In this document: piece by piece, positions 1-8,464 of the stretch
Layout: the number at the start of each line of letters is the position of its first letter
Numbering within the stretch: position 1 is the stretch's first letter
DNA from: Pseudomonadota bacterium
GTDB lineage: Bacteria; Myxococcota_A; Polyangia; Polyangiales; Polyangiaceae
Direction: 5' to 3'
DNA: 64,000 nt
Assembly: GCA_023398955.1 (NCBI GenBank)
Contig: JAEWRL010000144.1
Span: forward strand, 124,001 to 188,000
Position numbers and translations under genes: made by a program
Notes under the pieces: generated by a model
Seen by the model: only the letters and a program-made list of their open reading frames with translations
What the model was told of the DNA's origin: nothing
Database searches by the model: none

Positions 1-1
1 G

Positions 2-1501
2 GCCGTGCACGGTGCTTTGGGACGACGCTTCGCGCTGAAGCTCCTGAAGCACGAGCTCGCCTCGGATCCGGCGCTGTCGGCGCGCTTCATTCAGGAAGCC
101 AAGGCGGTCGCCTCCGTGAACAGCCCGTCAATCGTCCAGATCACCGACTTTGGCCAGTTGCCGACGGGACAGCCCTACTTCGTCATGGAGCTCTTGCAGG
201 GATGCGCTCTCAGCCGAGTTATCAATGAGCAGGGCCCGCTGAGTCCGCGCGACACGGCGCGAGTTGCGCGACCAGTCGCCGAGGGACTCGGGGTCGCCCA
301 TGCGGCCAGGATCATCCATCGTGACCTGAAGCCTGACAACATACACATTGCAGGACTGGACACGTCCAACCCGGTCGTGAAAGTGCTTGATTTCGGTCTC
401 GCTAAGGTAGCGGGGGCTAGCAGGTTGACGCGGGACGGTATGGTCTTCGGGACACCACACTATATGAGTCCGGAACAAGCAGCTGGTGAGCCCCTTGATC
501 AGCGGGTGGACATCTATGCTTTAGGGGTGGTGATGTACGAGATGGCCACTGGACGGACTCCCTTCGAGGCAGACACGTACATGGGTGTGCTGACGCAGCA
601 CATTCACGTCGTCCCAGTTCGTCCAAGTGTAGTGCTTGGACGAGATTCGCTCGGTGGCCTGGAGGAGATTATCCTGCGCTGCCTGGCGAAGATGCCGAAC
701 GAACGCTACGGCGACATGGAGGAGGTGGCTCAGGCCTTGCGGCTGGTCGAGAGAGGGGCTGAACGAACTCGTGGAGTGCCGCTCGACAATGTGTCGCAAG
801 CGCTCTCGCCGGCGCGGAAGCCGAAACTGCAATCCCCTAAGACGTCCTCGACAGAGCGCCTAGACGGTTCTGTCGAGGTAGCCGTCCCCGAGGATGGGTT
901 GGCGCGGGCGCGAATGCGCCGCATTGAAACTTGGCCGGTCCGTGGGATCGTTTGGTGGCGTTCGGGGTCGGGGCCGCGCCTTTCTTTGCAAGGTACGCTC
1001 GCGTGGGTGATGGTGGTGGCGTGCGCCACTGGCGTCCTTGCTCTCATCTACTTGACGGCCCCAGGACGCAACAGCCAAGCGGCCGCAACCAAATCCTCAC
1101 CGCAGTCGAGACTCGGACCAGCCAGATCGTCTGTGCCGCCGGCTGAATCAACATTGCCACCGGGCGACCTTTCCACACGGGAGGGCATACAAGGAGCACC
1201 GCCCGTACTTCCGGACCGGTCCGAGCTACGGTTACCACGCGAGTCCCCGCGCGCGCCAACCACGCCGAGGTCGGGCGCAGAATCGGGGACGCAGGGACGT
1301 GCCCAAACGGCATGGGCGGCGGGCCAGCAATCCGTGAGGTCCGTGCCAGCGCGGCGAGCCACGGCCGGACGTCCTTCGGCAAGGCGCAGAGGTGCGCCCC
1401 CCGCCCCGTCAGCCACCGCGCAGAGCGTCGAGCCGGCGCGCCCCGCAGTGCGGGCACCCACGCTTGGTGGTGGCGATATCGTCGATCCCTGGGCACAATG
1501 A
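2..1501 (+). CDS. Ser/Thr protein kinase, 5' end cut off by window
   Basis: This is a eukaryote-like (Pkn-type) serine/threonine kinase that would phosphorylate partner proteins from the membrane. The reading frame is open to the window edge, so the N-terminus and probably the glycine-rich loop lie upstream. Visible motifs are the ATP-binding lysine in FALKLL, the catalytic loop HRDLKPDN, the DFG motif in DFGLAK and the activation-segment end SPEQ. After the kinase domain come a charged linker, one membrane segment near 1000-1055 (LAWVMVVACATGVLALIYL) and a Pro/Ala/Arg-rich tail that I do not recognise. The next gene, a response regulator, follows on the same strand after 75 bases, so the two may work in one signalling unit. 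The kinase identity is firm; the substrate is unknown. Confidence 0.93.
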   Translation, partial: AVHGALGRRFALKLLKHELASDPALSARFIQEAKAVASVNSPSIVQITDFGQLPTGQPYFVMELLQGCALSRVINEQGPLSPRDTARVARPVAEGLGVAHAARIIHRDLKPDNIHIAGLDTSNPVVKVLDFGLAKVAGASRLTRDGMVFGTPHYMSPEQAAGEPLDQRVDIYALGVVMYEMATGRTPFEADTYMGVLTQHIHVVPVRPSVVLGRDSLGGLEEIILRCLAKMPNERYGDMEEVAQALRLVERGAERTRGVPLDNVSQALSPARKPKLQSPKTSSTERLDGSVEVAVPEDGLARARMRRIETWPVRGIVWWRSGSGPRLSLQGTLAWVMVVACATGVLALIYLTAPGRNSQAAATKSSPQSRLGPARSSVPPAESTLPPGDLSTREGIQGAPPVLPDRSELRLPRESPRAPTTPRSGAESGTQGRAQTAWAAGQQSVRSVPARRATAGRPSARRRGAPPAPSATAQSVEPARPAVRAPTLGGGDIVDPWAQ

Positions 1502-1576
1502 CGAGCGCAGCCCGCCGGGCCGAGTCGGGGGGACTAGGGTGCGGATGATCCGCGGACTGACGATGACGGTGGCTTA

Positions 1577-4240
1577 GTGGCTAAGCAAAAACTCCTTCTA
1601 GTGGATGCAGACCCGAGAAGCGTGCGGGTCTTGGAAGTGAGCCTTCGCAAGGCGGGATACAGCGTGACCACCGCTTCGGATGGCATGGACGCGTTGGCCA
1701 AGATCGAGCTCTCGGCGCCCGATTTGGTGCTGACAGATACGCGATTGCCTCGCCTGAATGGGTACGAGCTCGTACGTCGCTTGAAACTCAACGGTGAGTA
1801 CCGGGCAATCCCCGTGGTGTTCCTCACGAGCGAGAAATCCACGGAGGACAAGGTTCGCGGTTTGCAGCTTGGCGTCGAGGACTACCTGACGAAACCCATA
1901 TTCGTGCGGGAGCTCATTGCGCGGGTCAACCTACTGCTCGCGCGACAAACGCAAGAGCGGCTCGCCATGAACGGAGCGGGCGCGCCCACGCGCACACGTC
2001 TCAGCGGATCGCTGCAGGACATGGGCGTCGTGGATCTGCTCCAGACCTTCGAAGTAAGCCGAAAGAGCGGCGCCGCGACGATCAGTGACCTGCACGGACG
2101 TGTCGCGACCATCTTCTTCCGAGACGGGAAGGTGGTGGACGCGCATCTCGGGCGGCTGCGAGGCGAGGAAGCTGTCTATCGCGCGCTCGTCTGGACGGAC
2201 GGAGCCTTTCAAGTGGAGTTCCGTCCAGTCACCAACGACGACATAATACCGACATCCACTCAAGGCTTGCTCATGGAGGGCATGCGCCGGGTCGATGAAT
2301 GGGGGCGTCTCCTCGAACAGCTGCCGGCGCTCGATACGGTCTTCGAGGTCGATCACGAGGTGCTCATCGAGCGGCTCAACGAGATCCCGGATGAGCTGAA
2401 TGGGATCCTCAAGCTGCTGGACGGCAAGCGAGCGCTGATGGATGTGGTGGACGAATCTCCATTCGAAGATCTGTCGACCCTCTCCACTATCTCGAAGCTG
2501 TATTTCGAGGGACTGGTCAAGGTAAGTGAGCCGCACGATCGAGCCTCTCCCGACAGCATCGTCCCCAGCAGCGGCGACGACCCCAGTTTGCGGCGATACG
2601 ATCCCGGCGACGAGGTGGTTCCTGGGCGCAGTGAGCCGAAACTCTCGTCGGAGCCGGCCCACTCCTGGCGTCCCTCCGCGCCGCCAGTGGAGCCTTCGCT
2701 TGTCCCTCCGGCTGCCGCGGGCAGGGTGCCTGAGTTCGATGGGTACGGTACGCTGAGTGGGCTTCAGGGCGCGTCATCGCCGAGCCGCAGGCATTCCCCG
2801 GTCGTTGCCGTTGCACCCTCAGGATCCGGTGGTCGTGCGAGCCGGTCCCAGCCAGAGCCATCTCGTGAGAGTCCTCCGTCCGGCGGAGATCCTGCGGAGG
2901 CCCGGAGCACCGATCGCGACGAGCCCAGCAGCATGGACGCGGCGCTTTCGAATCCAGATCTCGTCAACTCAGCGGAGGCGTGGCACGCGCGCCCGCCCGT
3001 CGCGGACCAGTCGCCTGCACCGGTTGGCGATGCGGAGCCGCCAGTTGACGGTGACCCACAATGGCGGGGCGGTACGCGGCTCGGGCTCGCACCTTTCCAC
3101 GGACAGCCCGCCCCCTCTCAGCTCTCGCCTCTTGGCCAGACAGAACGCAGGGATTCGCCGCCCTTCAGCGCCATTCCGAGCGCCCCGCCACCGCCTCCCG
3201 CGCCGGCGGTGCGCGCATTGGATGACACTCGAGGTCGGACGCAACTCGGCATCGGGCCGAAGACTGTCATCGCTGCAGGGGCAGAATCGGGCGCCGGGGC
3301 AGGGCACGAGCGAGGCCAAGCAGCAGCGGAGCCCGGGGCTTCACTGGGTGTAGGCCAGGGTGACCGTGGCGTCCGCACTATTCGGCATGTCGCCGTAGGT
3401 GAGCCTGCAAAAGAGCCCCGTACCGAGGAGCCGTCGGGAAGCAGCACCTCGGCTCGCGGCGAGGTTGTCCAGGCCCCGGAGCTCAGCCCTCAAGACGAGA
3501 CCAAGCCCTATCCCTTTGGAGCTGCGCCAGTGGAGCGCGGTGAGCGGGGGAGTTCGCGAACGGATCAGGTGTTCGAGGCTGGTCAAGAGCCCACGGAAGA
3601 CCTGGTCGAATCGCAGCGCGAGTTCTTCGTCGGTGCAGCGGAGCCCCGCGCAGTGCTTGCTGACGACGTGGACGGGCCGACGCAGGAGTCCGCAGATGAC
3701 GAGGAATACGAGCGGATAGCAGGGCTCGTCCGTAGTCCCGAGCAGGTACGGCGCAGAGCGATGATGGCTCGTGCAGTCGCCGGAATTCTTGGGGTAGCCC
3801 TCGCCGTGGTGCTGGCGAGCCTGTTTTTGTCCTACGGGCGCGATGGTAAGCGGGGAGCGGCAAGTCCTGTTGGATCGGGAGCGCCAGCGGGAATGCCGAA
3901 TGGAGGAGCGGCGACTGGCCGTGTCGGTGCGGATGCGCGCGAAGGCTCCTCTGACCTGGAACGAGGTGTAGCGGCGGACGACGCCTCGCCGACCGAAGGG
4001 GAGCCGGTGTCCGCCGGAAGTGCTGAGCACGAGCTATCCAGCTCGGCACGAAGTGGGGATGGCCTCTCGGACTCGCTGCTTGAGGGGCCGGGGGTAGGCC
4101 CTGTCGAGAACGGCGATCAGGTTCTACGGCGACCTGGAAGCCCGCTACGAGGTGCGAAGCAGACCGGCACGGCTGGGCCTCCCTTCACGTCGCCAGTAGC
4201 CACCGGTCAGCCAACGACAGCGTCCTTTCCTGTCGACTGA
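1577..4240 (+). CDS. Response regulator with PATAN domain and membrane anchor
   Basis: An 887-residue signalling protein. Residues 1-120 are a receiver (REC) domain with phosphoacceptor Asp54 (VLTDTRLP), Thr84 and Lys106 (YLTKPIF). Residues 141-217 match the PATAN/DUF4388 fold (GSLQDMGVVDLLQTF, then GKVVDAH), and residues 230-317 look like the helical module that often follows it. The next 400 residues are low-complexity, rich in Pro, Ser and Glu, and end at one membrane helix near 733-753 (GILGVALAVVLASLFLSY) with another disordered tail. A phosphorylation-controlled interaction platform fits better than a transcription factor, because no DNA-binding output domain is visible. The GTG start at 1577 is the first after an in-frame stop; its ribosome binding site is weak. 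No histidine kinase lies nearby. Confidence 0.85.
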   Translation: MAKQKLLLVDADPRSVRVLEVSLRKAGYSVTTASDGMDALAKIELSAPDLVLTDTRLPRLNGYELVRRLKLNGEYRAIPVVFLTSEKSTEDKVRGLQLGVEDYLTKPIFVRELIARVNLLLARQTQERLAMNGAGAPTRTRLSGSLQDMGVVDLLQTFEVSRKSGAATISDLHGRVATIFFRDGKVVDAHLGRLRGEEAVYRALVWTDGAFQVEFRPVTNDDIIPTSTQGLLMEGMRRVDEWGRLLEQLPALDTVFEVDHEVLIERLNEIPDELNGILKLLDGKRALMDVVDESPFEDLSTLSTISKLYFEGLVKVSEPHDRASPDSIVPSSGDDPSLRRYDPGDEVVPGRSEPKLSSEPAHSWRPSAPPVEPSLVPPAAAGRVPEFDGYGTLSGLQGASSPSRRHSPVVAVAPSGSGGRASRSQPEPSRESPPSGGDPAEARSTDRDEPSSMDAALSNPDLVNSAEAWHARPPVADQSPAPVGDAEPPVDGDPQWRGGTRLGLAPFHGQPAPSQLSPLGQTERRDSPPFSAIPSAPPPPPAPAVRALDDTRGRTQLGIGPKTVIAAGAESGAGAGHERGQAAAEPGASLGVGQGDRGVRTIRHVAVGEPAKEPRTEEPSGSSTSARGEVVQAPELSPQDETKPYPFGAAPVERGERGSSRTDQVFEAGQEPTEDLVESQREFFVGAAEPRAVLADDVDGPTQESADDEEYERIAGLVRSPEQVRRRAMMARAVAGILGVALAVVLASLFLSYGRDGKRGAASPVGSGAPAGMPNGGAATGRVGADAREGSSDLERGVAADDASPTEGEPVSAGSAEHELSSSARSGDGLSDSLLEGPGVGPVENGDQVLRRPGSPLRGAKQTGTAGPPFTSPVATGQPTTASFPVD

Positions 4241-4313
4241 GCAATTGGATGGCTTCGAGGGCGCAGTCATCGAGCAGGTGTTCGCCAGCTTGCGCAAGGA
4301 TGCCCAAGGCGCC

Positions 4314-5213
4314 TCATCCCGAACTCCGCTGCGGAGGAATGCTGGGTACCGACTCGGTACGGGGAACCCGCACCTCGCCCGACGGTCGCTCTGCTCGCAT
4401 GAAGCGCTGCAGCGTTGTTGCTACCACTTGAGGGGCTTCCTCGTGAGGACTGTGTCCCGCGTCGAGTAGCTCGAAACCCGCGTGGCGTATCTCGCGCGCG
4501 AGGCGCTGACCGTGCGCCGCTGGATACAGTTTGTCGTGCCTACCCCAGATCACCAGAGTGGGCGCCGTGACGCGACCCGTCTGGGCGACGATGCTGCGAG
4601 CGTCATGAGTGGCGCGCAGCGTCGCCAGAGCGCTCTCTCTCGCGGGCGGGACACTGAACCGCGCGTAGTGGTGGTCAATCCGCTCCAAGGGAATTGATGT
4701 GCGGGGACCCATCAGCCGATCGCGGTAGATGGCTCGAAACGCGGCTCGCCCGACGAGTTGTCTTACACCGATCGAGCCGACGACAGGAAGCAGTGCAAGG
4801 CGCCACTGCAAGTTGAGTCGTGCAGGGTAGCAATGTGCATCCATGAGGACGAGCCGAGAGACAAGCTCGCCGTATCGCGTACTGAGCGACAGGGCAACGG
4901 CGCCACCGAGGCCGTGGCCGACCACCGTTGCGGGGCCAAGGCCGAGGGCCGCGTAGAGGTCCGCAATACACTCGACGAAAGCATCGATGTCGTAAGGGAA
5001 CCGCTTGACCGGGGGCTTCTCACTCTCTCCGAATCCAGGAAGATCCGGGGCAATGAGGCGGAACTCCGGTGCGAGTTGCTCGACCACCGGCACCCAGGCG
5101 GTATGATCCGAGAAGAGGCCGTGCAGGAGAAGGGCAGGGGGGCCGCTGCCAACGTCCAGGACGCGCAGCCTTACTCCTCCAGCTTTCACGTCGCGTTCCG
5201 CGAGTTCCGGCAT
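4314..5213 (-). CDS. Alpha/beta-hydrolase-fold protein lacking the Ser nucleophile
   Basis: A protein of about 299 residues with the alpha/beta-hydrolase fold: oxyanion segment LLLHGLFSDHTAW (28-40), APDLPGFGESEK (55-66), an acid region IWGRHDKLYP and the catalytic-His region DAGHSPHEEAP near the end. The nucleophile elbow reads GHGLGG, so residue 101 is Gly (codon GGC) where active hydrolases have Ser, Cys or Asp. It may be a non-catalytic binding protein or use an unusual mechanism. I chose ATG 5213 over an upstream TTG at 5234, since the family's homology begins right after it. It converges with the response regulator gene, leaving 73 bases between them. Its substrate cannot be assigned. 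Confidence 0.8.
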   Translation of the reverse strand: MPELAERDVKAGGVRLRVLDVGSGPPALLLHGLFSDHTAWVPVVEQLAPEFRLIAPDLPGFGESEKPPVKRFPYDIDAFVECIADLYAALGLGPATVVGHGLGGAVALSLSTRYGELVSRLVLMDAHCYPARLNLQWRLALLPVVGSIGVRQLVGRAAFRAIYRDRLMGPRTSIPLERIDHHYARFSVPPARESALATLRATHDARSIVAQTGRVTAPTLVIWGRHDKLYPAAHGQRLAREIRHAGFELLDAGHSPHEEAPQVVATTLQRFMRAERPSGEVRVPRTESVPSIPPQRSSG

Positions 5214-5736
5214 CCGCGCAACGCTACCTCTCAACGCCCAACTTGTCAGGCTTTGACATCCCCTTCGTCGAAGCAGCCGGCGCGCCGCACCTTCCCAGTG
5301 CGGAATCCGTAAGGATCCGGAGGGTTGTCGCTGCGCGGGCCACGAGGAGCCGCTGAAGGTGCAGGGAATGGAAGACTGAGCGTTCGATCAGTGTTGCCAC
5401 TCGGCGGGCTGGACCGTTCCGGCAAGTGACTCATCAGTCTGTCCGAGGACTGCGGCCCCGAGTACTGCGAATCCGGTCGGGACGAAGCGTGATCGAGCGG
5501 CCGATCGGTGAACGTGGGGGGGCGCGCCGATGGATGCTGAATTGGCTCCATGGACAATTCATTCGCCATGACATTATTTGTCTCAGCGGAAGCGCAATCG
5601 AGCAAACATGGAGCGGCTCCCCTCTATGCCCAAAAATCGCCGTGGAATTCGTTTTGGTCACTCCACTCAGTAGAATATATTCGCGTTCGTTCCGACACAC
5701 CGAGACTGACCAGGGCATCGCCTCGAGGGACCGACG
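5214..5736. other. Intergenic region between divergent genes
   Basis: About 520 bases separate the hydrolase start from the MerR-like gene. No open frame here has a convincing ribosome binding site or recognisable product. The last 170 bases are AT-richer than the surroundings and hold the candidate promoter listed separately. The rest shows nothing I can name. Confidence 0.5.
5654..5681 (+). promoter_or_regulatory. Candidate sigma-70 promoter of the MerR-like gene
   Basis: TTGGTC (5654-5659) and TATATT (5676-5681) are separated by 16 bases in an AT-rich patch, about 55 bases before ATG 5737. The match is reasonable but not strong, so this is a prediction only. Confidence 0.4.
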
Positions 5737-6252
5737 ATGAACACGATCGAAGACAATGTGCTTCAGCGCATCGAGACGCGCCATGCGTCTGGTCTCACAT
5801 CTGCGGAGATTCTCGAGCTATTTGCAGGCCATCAGATCCGGTTGAGCGAAGCCACGCTACGCAAGTACGTCCAGTTGGGGTTGCTCCCGAGAAGCGTCAG
5901 AGTGGGGCGAAAAGGCAAGCACCAGGGATCGCAGGGAGTGTATCCGGTCTCCGTCGTTCGCCAGATCCTTCGCATCAAAGCCATGATGGCGCAAAGCTAC
6001 ACGATCGAGCAGATTCAGCGCGAGTTCCTGTTTATGCGCAGTGAGATCGAGCAGCTCGATACTACTCTGTCGAGCATCTTCGAGAAGATCGATCGCGTGC
6101 TTCGGGAGCGAAAGGGTCAGGCCTATGCGCAAGCGGTGGCCCGCCAGGTCGGGGATGCTCGCACGCTCAGTCGGGATCTGATGGCGCGTCTTCGCGGTAT
6201 CGAGTCGCGTCTCACCGCGCGACATCAGGTAGAGAGGGTGGCTGCTTCGTGA
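5737..6252 (+). CDS. MerR-like DNA-binding regulator
   Basis: A 171-residue protein. Residues 20-75 resemble a MerR-type winged helix (TSAEILELFAGHQIRLSEAT, then LRKYVQLGLLPRS and a VYPVSVVRQILRIKAM segment). The rest is a long predicted alpha-helical or coiled-coil stretch (residues 85-130), typical of dimerisation in this class. A clear GAGGGA ribosome binding site sits 7 bases before the ATG. No effector domain or Cys cluster is visible, so the ligand is unknown. A sigma-region-4-like gene follows 140 bases downstream on the same strand, and the two could be co-transcribed. Confidence 0.7.
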   Translation: MNTIEDNVLQRIETRHASGLTSAEILELFAGHQIRLSEATLRKYVQLGLLPRSVRVGRKGKHQGSQGVYPVSVVRQILRIKAMMAQSYTIEQIQREFLFMRSEIEQLDTTLSSIFEKIDRVLRERKGQAYAQAVARQVGDARTLSRDLMARLRGIESRLTARHQVERVAAS

Positions 6253-6391
6253 TGATTGCGTCCGAGGCTCAATCTGCTCGCGGCATCCTGGCGGCGGCGG
6301 GGGCTGGCGGTGCGTCGAACGCTCGGGCGCACCAGGCCTGCCTTGGTCAAGGATGACGACGCCGAAGAATGGTCCCGGGAGGCACTGTTTC

Positions 6392-7018
6392 ATGCATACA
6401 CGACTCGCAACAGCCGTAGCCATAGACGATTGTGGGGTTTCGCAGGAGGCGACCGAACCCGTCGAACGAATCACCCGCGAGCAGCGCCGATCGAGGCGCA
6501 AGCGAGACGTCCGAGCCCGCACCATCAGCGTCAAGCGGATGACGAAGCGCGAACTTGAGATGGGGCGCCTCCTCTATCCGGAGATGGATTATTTCAAGCC
6601 AAGGACACGTGCCGAGTGCGTGGACGGGCCTCGCCCGTGTCCCTACGTGTCATGCAAACACCATCTCTACATCGACGTATCGCCCAAGACTGGGGCCATC
6701 AAGCTGAATTTCCCCGATCTGGAGGTTTGGGAAATGGGTGAATCCTGTGCGTTGGACGTGGCTGACCGCGGAGGCACGACGCTCGAGGACGTAGGAGCCA
6801 TCATGAACCTGACTCGTGAGCGGATCCGTCAAGTTGAGGTGAAGGCGCTCGCCAAGCTCGAGGCGCTCCGGGATATGATGGCGCTCCGCGATTACGTCGA
6901 TGAGGGCCCAGTCGGGAAGCGCCGGCTGCCTCAGCTGACCATGGCAGACCTCGAACCCAATGAGGATGCTTCCGACGACGAGGACGAAGACGGGGTCGAT
7001 GAGAGTGCTTGCTTCTGA
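6392..7018 (+). CDS. Sigma-region-4-like DNA-binding protein
   Basis: A 208-residue protein. Residues 129-157 (TTLEDVGAIMNLTRERIRQV and following) match the helix-turn-helix of sigma-70 region 4, which contacts -35 elements. No region 2 is present, so it is not a complete sigma factor. Before it lies a Cys/His-rich stretch (Cys76, Cys83, Cys88, His90-91 within a PRPCPYVSCKHH segment) that could bind metal or an Fe-S cluster. The tail is very acidic (DEDEDG). I chose ATG 6392 because GGGAGG lies 9 bases upstream; another ATG at 6353 in the same frame has no spaced ribosome binding site. It is probably a transcription regulator with an unknown target. Confidence 0.7.
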   Translation: MHTRLATAVAIDDCGVSQEATEPVERITREQRRSRRKRDVRARTISVKRMTKRELEMGRLLYPEMDYFKPRTRAECVDGPRPCPYVSCKHHLYIDVSPKTGAIKLNFPDLEVWEMGESCALDVADRGGTTLEDVGAIMNLTRERIRQVEVKALAKLEALRDMMALRDYVDEGPVGKRRLPQLTMADLEPNEDASDDEDEDGVDESACF

Positions 7019-7064
7019 CTCGATGTGGCGTCGCGGTGATCCGTCCGAGCGTTCCGCGTTCCGG

Positions 7065-8159
7065 TCATGGTCGCAGCTGCGCCAGCACCCGCAGGAAATT
7101 CCCGCCCAATACTCTCCGAATTCGGTCGGCTTCCCAACCCCTGTCGAGCATGCGCTGGACGAGGCGCGGTAGCGTAAGGCAGCTTCGCAGATCATGGGGC
7201 GGAAGGATCGCGCCATCCCAATCGCTTCCGAGCGCCACGAACTCGTCGCCGACGAGGTCGATGACATGCGCGATGTGGTCGACGACAGCTGCACTCGTCG
7301 CGGTTCTCCACCGTTTGGACAGAAATGGCGCGTGGAACATGATTCCGACGACGCCACCGCGCTCCGCGACGGCCCGTATTTGGGCATCATCCAGATTGCG
7401 CCAATGAGGGTGCACGGCTCCTACTCCAGTGTGGCTCACGATGAGCGGTAGCGTCGGATCGTATCCGGCGATGCACCCCCAGAATCCAGGCGGATTGATG
7501 TGTGCCAGGTCGACGAGGATCCGCTTGTGCGCCAATCGCTCCATCAGGGCGTTCGCGTCTACGCCCAGCCCGCTTCGGTGCCCGAGAGCAAGCGGGGAGC
7601 TGGTCACACCGACAGACGATGAGGAGAGATGGACGAGAGTAACCAAGGTGAGGAGATCGCCAAGGGGCCCTTCCACGAGATGGGGATCTGCGACGAGGGC
7701 GTTCGCCCCTTGAACTCCGATGAAGGCAGCATGGCGGCCCTCTGCGCGAGCTGCGGCGTACTGCGACGCCGAGCGTACGACGGAAGTCGGGACGGGGCTG
7801 CTTTCGAGCGTGCTGGCGAGAGCCTCGATGTTTGCCCTGGTGACGCGGGCCATGCCCGAGCGGGAGCGCAGCGGATTCGTGGTCACGATCCAGACCGCGC
7901 CCGACATGCCTGAGGCGGCGATGCGTGGGGAGTCGGCGTGCCCCAGGAGGGCTCCCGCAAACGGGTATCCATCCGGGTGCCGCTGTCGGAGCTCGTAGCC
8001 GAAGAGCCGGGTCCAGATGAAGGAGTCGATGTGGAGGTCGATGGTATCGCACTCGAGGACGAGCAGCACGGCGTCAGTGGAGACGCCGAGTGACCGTGCC
8101 CAGGCGGCCGATTCCTCGCGCGCTGGAACGCCCCCTCCTGCCGCGGCGGGCGATGCCAT
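7065..8159 (-). CDS. Membrane dipeptidase family (peptidase M19)
   Basis: A 364-residue protein with the renal-dipeptidase/M19 fold, a binuclear-zinc amidohydrolase that cleaves dipeptides. The metal site is visible as His43-x-Asp45 in DLHIDS, His220 in VDLAHI, His243 in VSHTG and Asp313 in GSDWDG. The bridging Glu, normally in a GxEG motif, is Gln150 here (GVQGANAL, codon CAA), which may weaken or abolish two-metal catalysis. There is no signal peptide, so it appears cytoplasmic. Its ATG lies 2 bases after the stop of the ribbon-helix-helix gene, and it is the last gene of a ParA/RHH/dipeptidase unit. That partnership is unusual, and the biological link is not clear. Confidence 0.82.
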   Translation of the reverse strand: MASPAAAGGGVPAREESAAWARSLGVSTDAVLLVLECDTIDLHIDSFIWTRLFGYELRQRHPDGYPFAGALLGHADSPRIAASGMSGAVWIVTTNPLRSRSGMARVTRANIEALASTLESSPVPTSVVRSASQYAAARAEGRHAAFIGVQGANALVADPHLVEGPLGDLLTLVTLVHLSSSSVGVTSSPLALGHRSGLGVDANALMERLAHKRILVDLAHINPPGFWGCIAGYDPTLPLIVSHTGVGAVHPHWRNLDDAQIRAVAERGGVVGIMFHAPFLSKRWRTATSAAVVDHIAHVIDLVGDEFVALGSDWDGAILPPHDLRSCLTLPRLVQRMLDRGWEADRIRRVLGGNFLRVLAQLRP

Positions 8160-8161
8160 TG

Positions 8162-8464
8162 CTAGATTCCGCGAGGTACCGAATCCAAATCGAGAGCAGT
8201 CAGAGCATACCTGATGAGGGCGCTGCGATTGGCTTTGGTCATCCCACGTGCTTTCAGATCATCTACCATCGCATCGAGCCTCTTCAAGTCGTCCGTGTAC
8301 ATCGAAATGCAGATGACCTTGTAGTGCGTCGGCTTCGTTTCGCGTGCGGGCTTGGTGACCGTCTTCGCCCGGTCGTAGTAGAAGCTGGACGACAGGACTC
8401 CTTCGACCTCCTCGGGATCCAGCACCCGAGCCGCGGCCTGCTGGAAGCTGCTTCTCTCGCTCAC
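8162..8464 (-). CDS. Ribbon-helix-helix partner of the ParA-like protein
   Basis: A 100-residue protein whose C-terminal half reads as a ribbon-helix-helix DNA-binding domain: strand YKVICISMY, helix DDLKRLDAMVDDLKARG, helix NRSALIRYALTAL. Its GTG start overlaps the stop of the upstream parA-like gene as GTGA, so the two are probably coupled in translation. A ParA-type ATPase followed by a small RHH protein is the layout of type Ib partition cassettes (ParA/ParG, delta/omega), where the RHH protein binds the centromere and represses the operon. By position this is the likely DNA-binding partner. A longer frame reaches 8680, but it lies inside the ParA coding region. Confidence 0.72.
   Translation of the reverse strand: MSERSSFQQAAARVLDPEEVEGVLSSSFYYDRAKTVTKPARETKPTHYKVICISMYTDDLKRLDAMVDDLKARGMTKANRSALIRYALTALDLDSVPRGI

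Noticed and set aside
5246..5605. 119-residue minus-strand frame upstream of the hydrolase
   Set aside because: Pro/Ser-rich translation without known features and no ribosome binding site; it lies over a likely promoter region.
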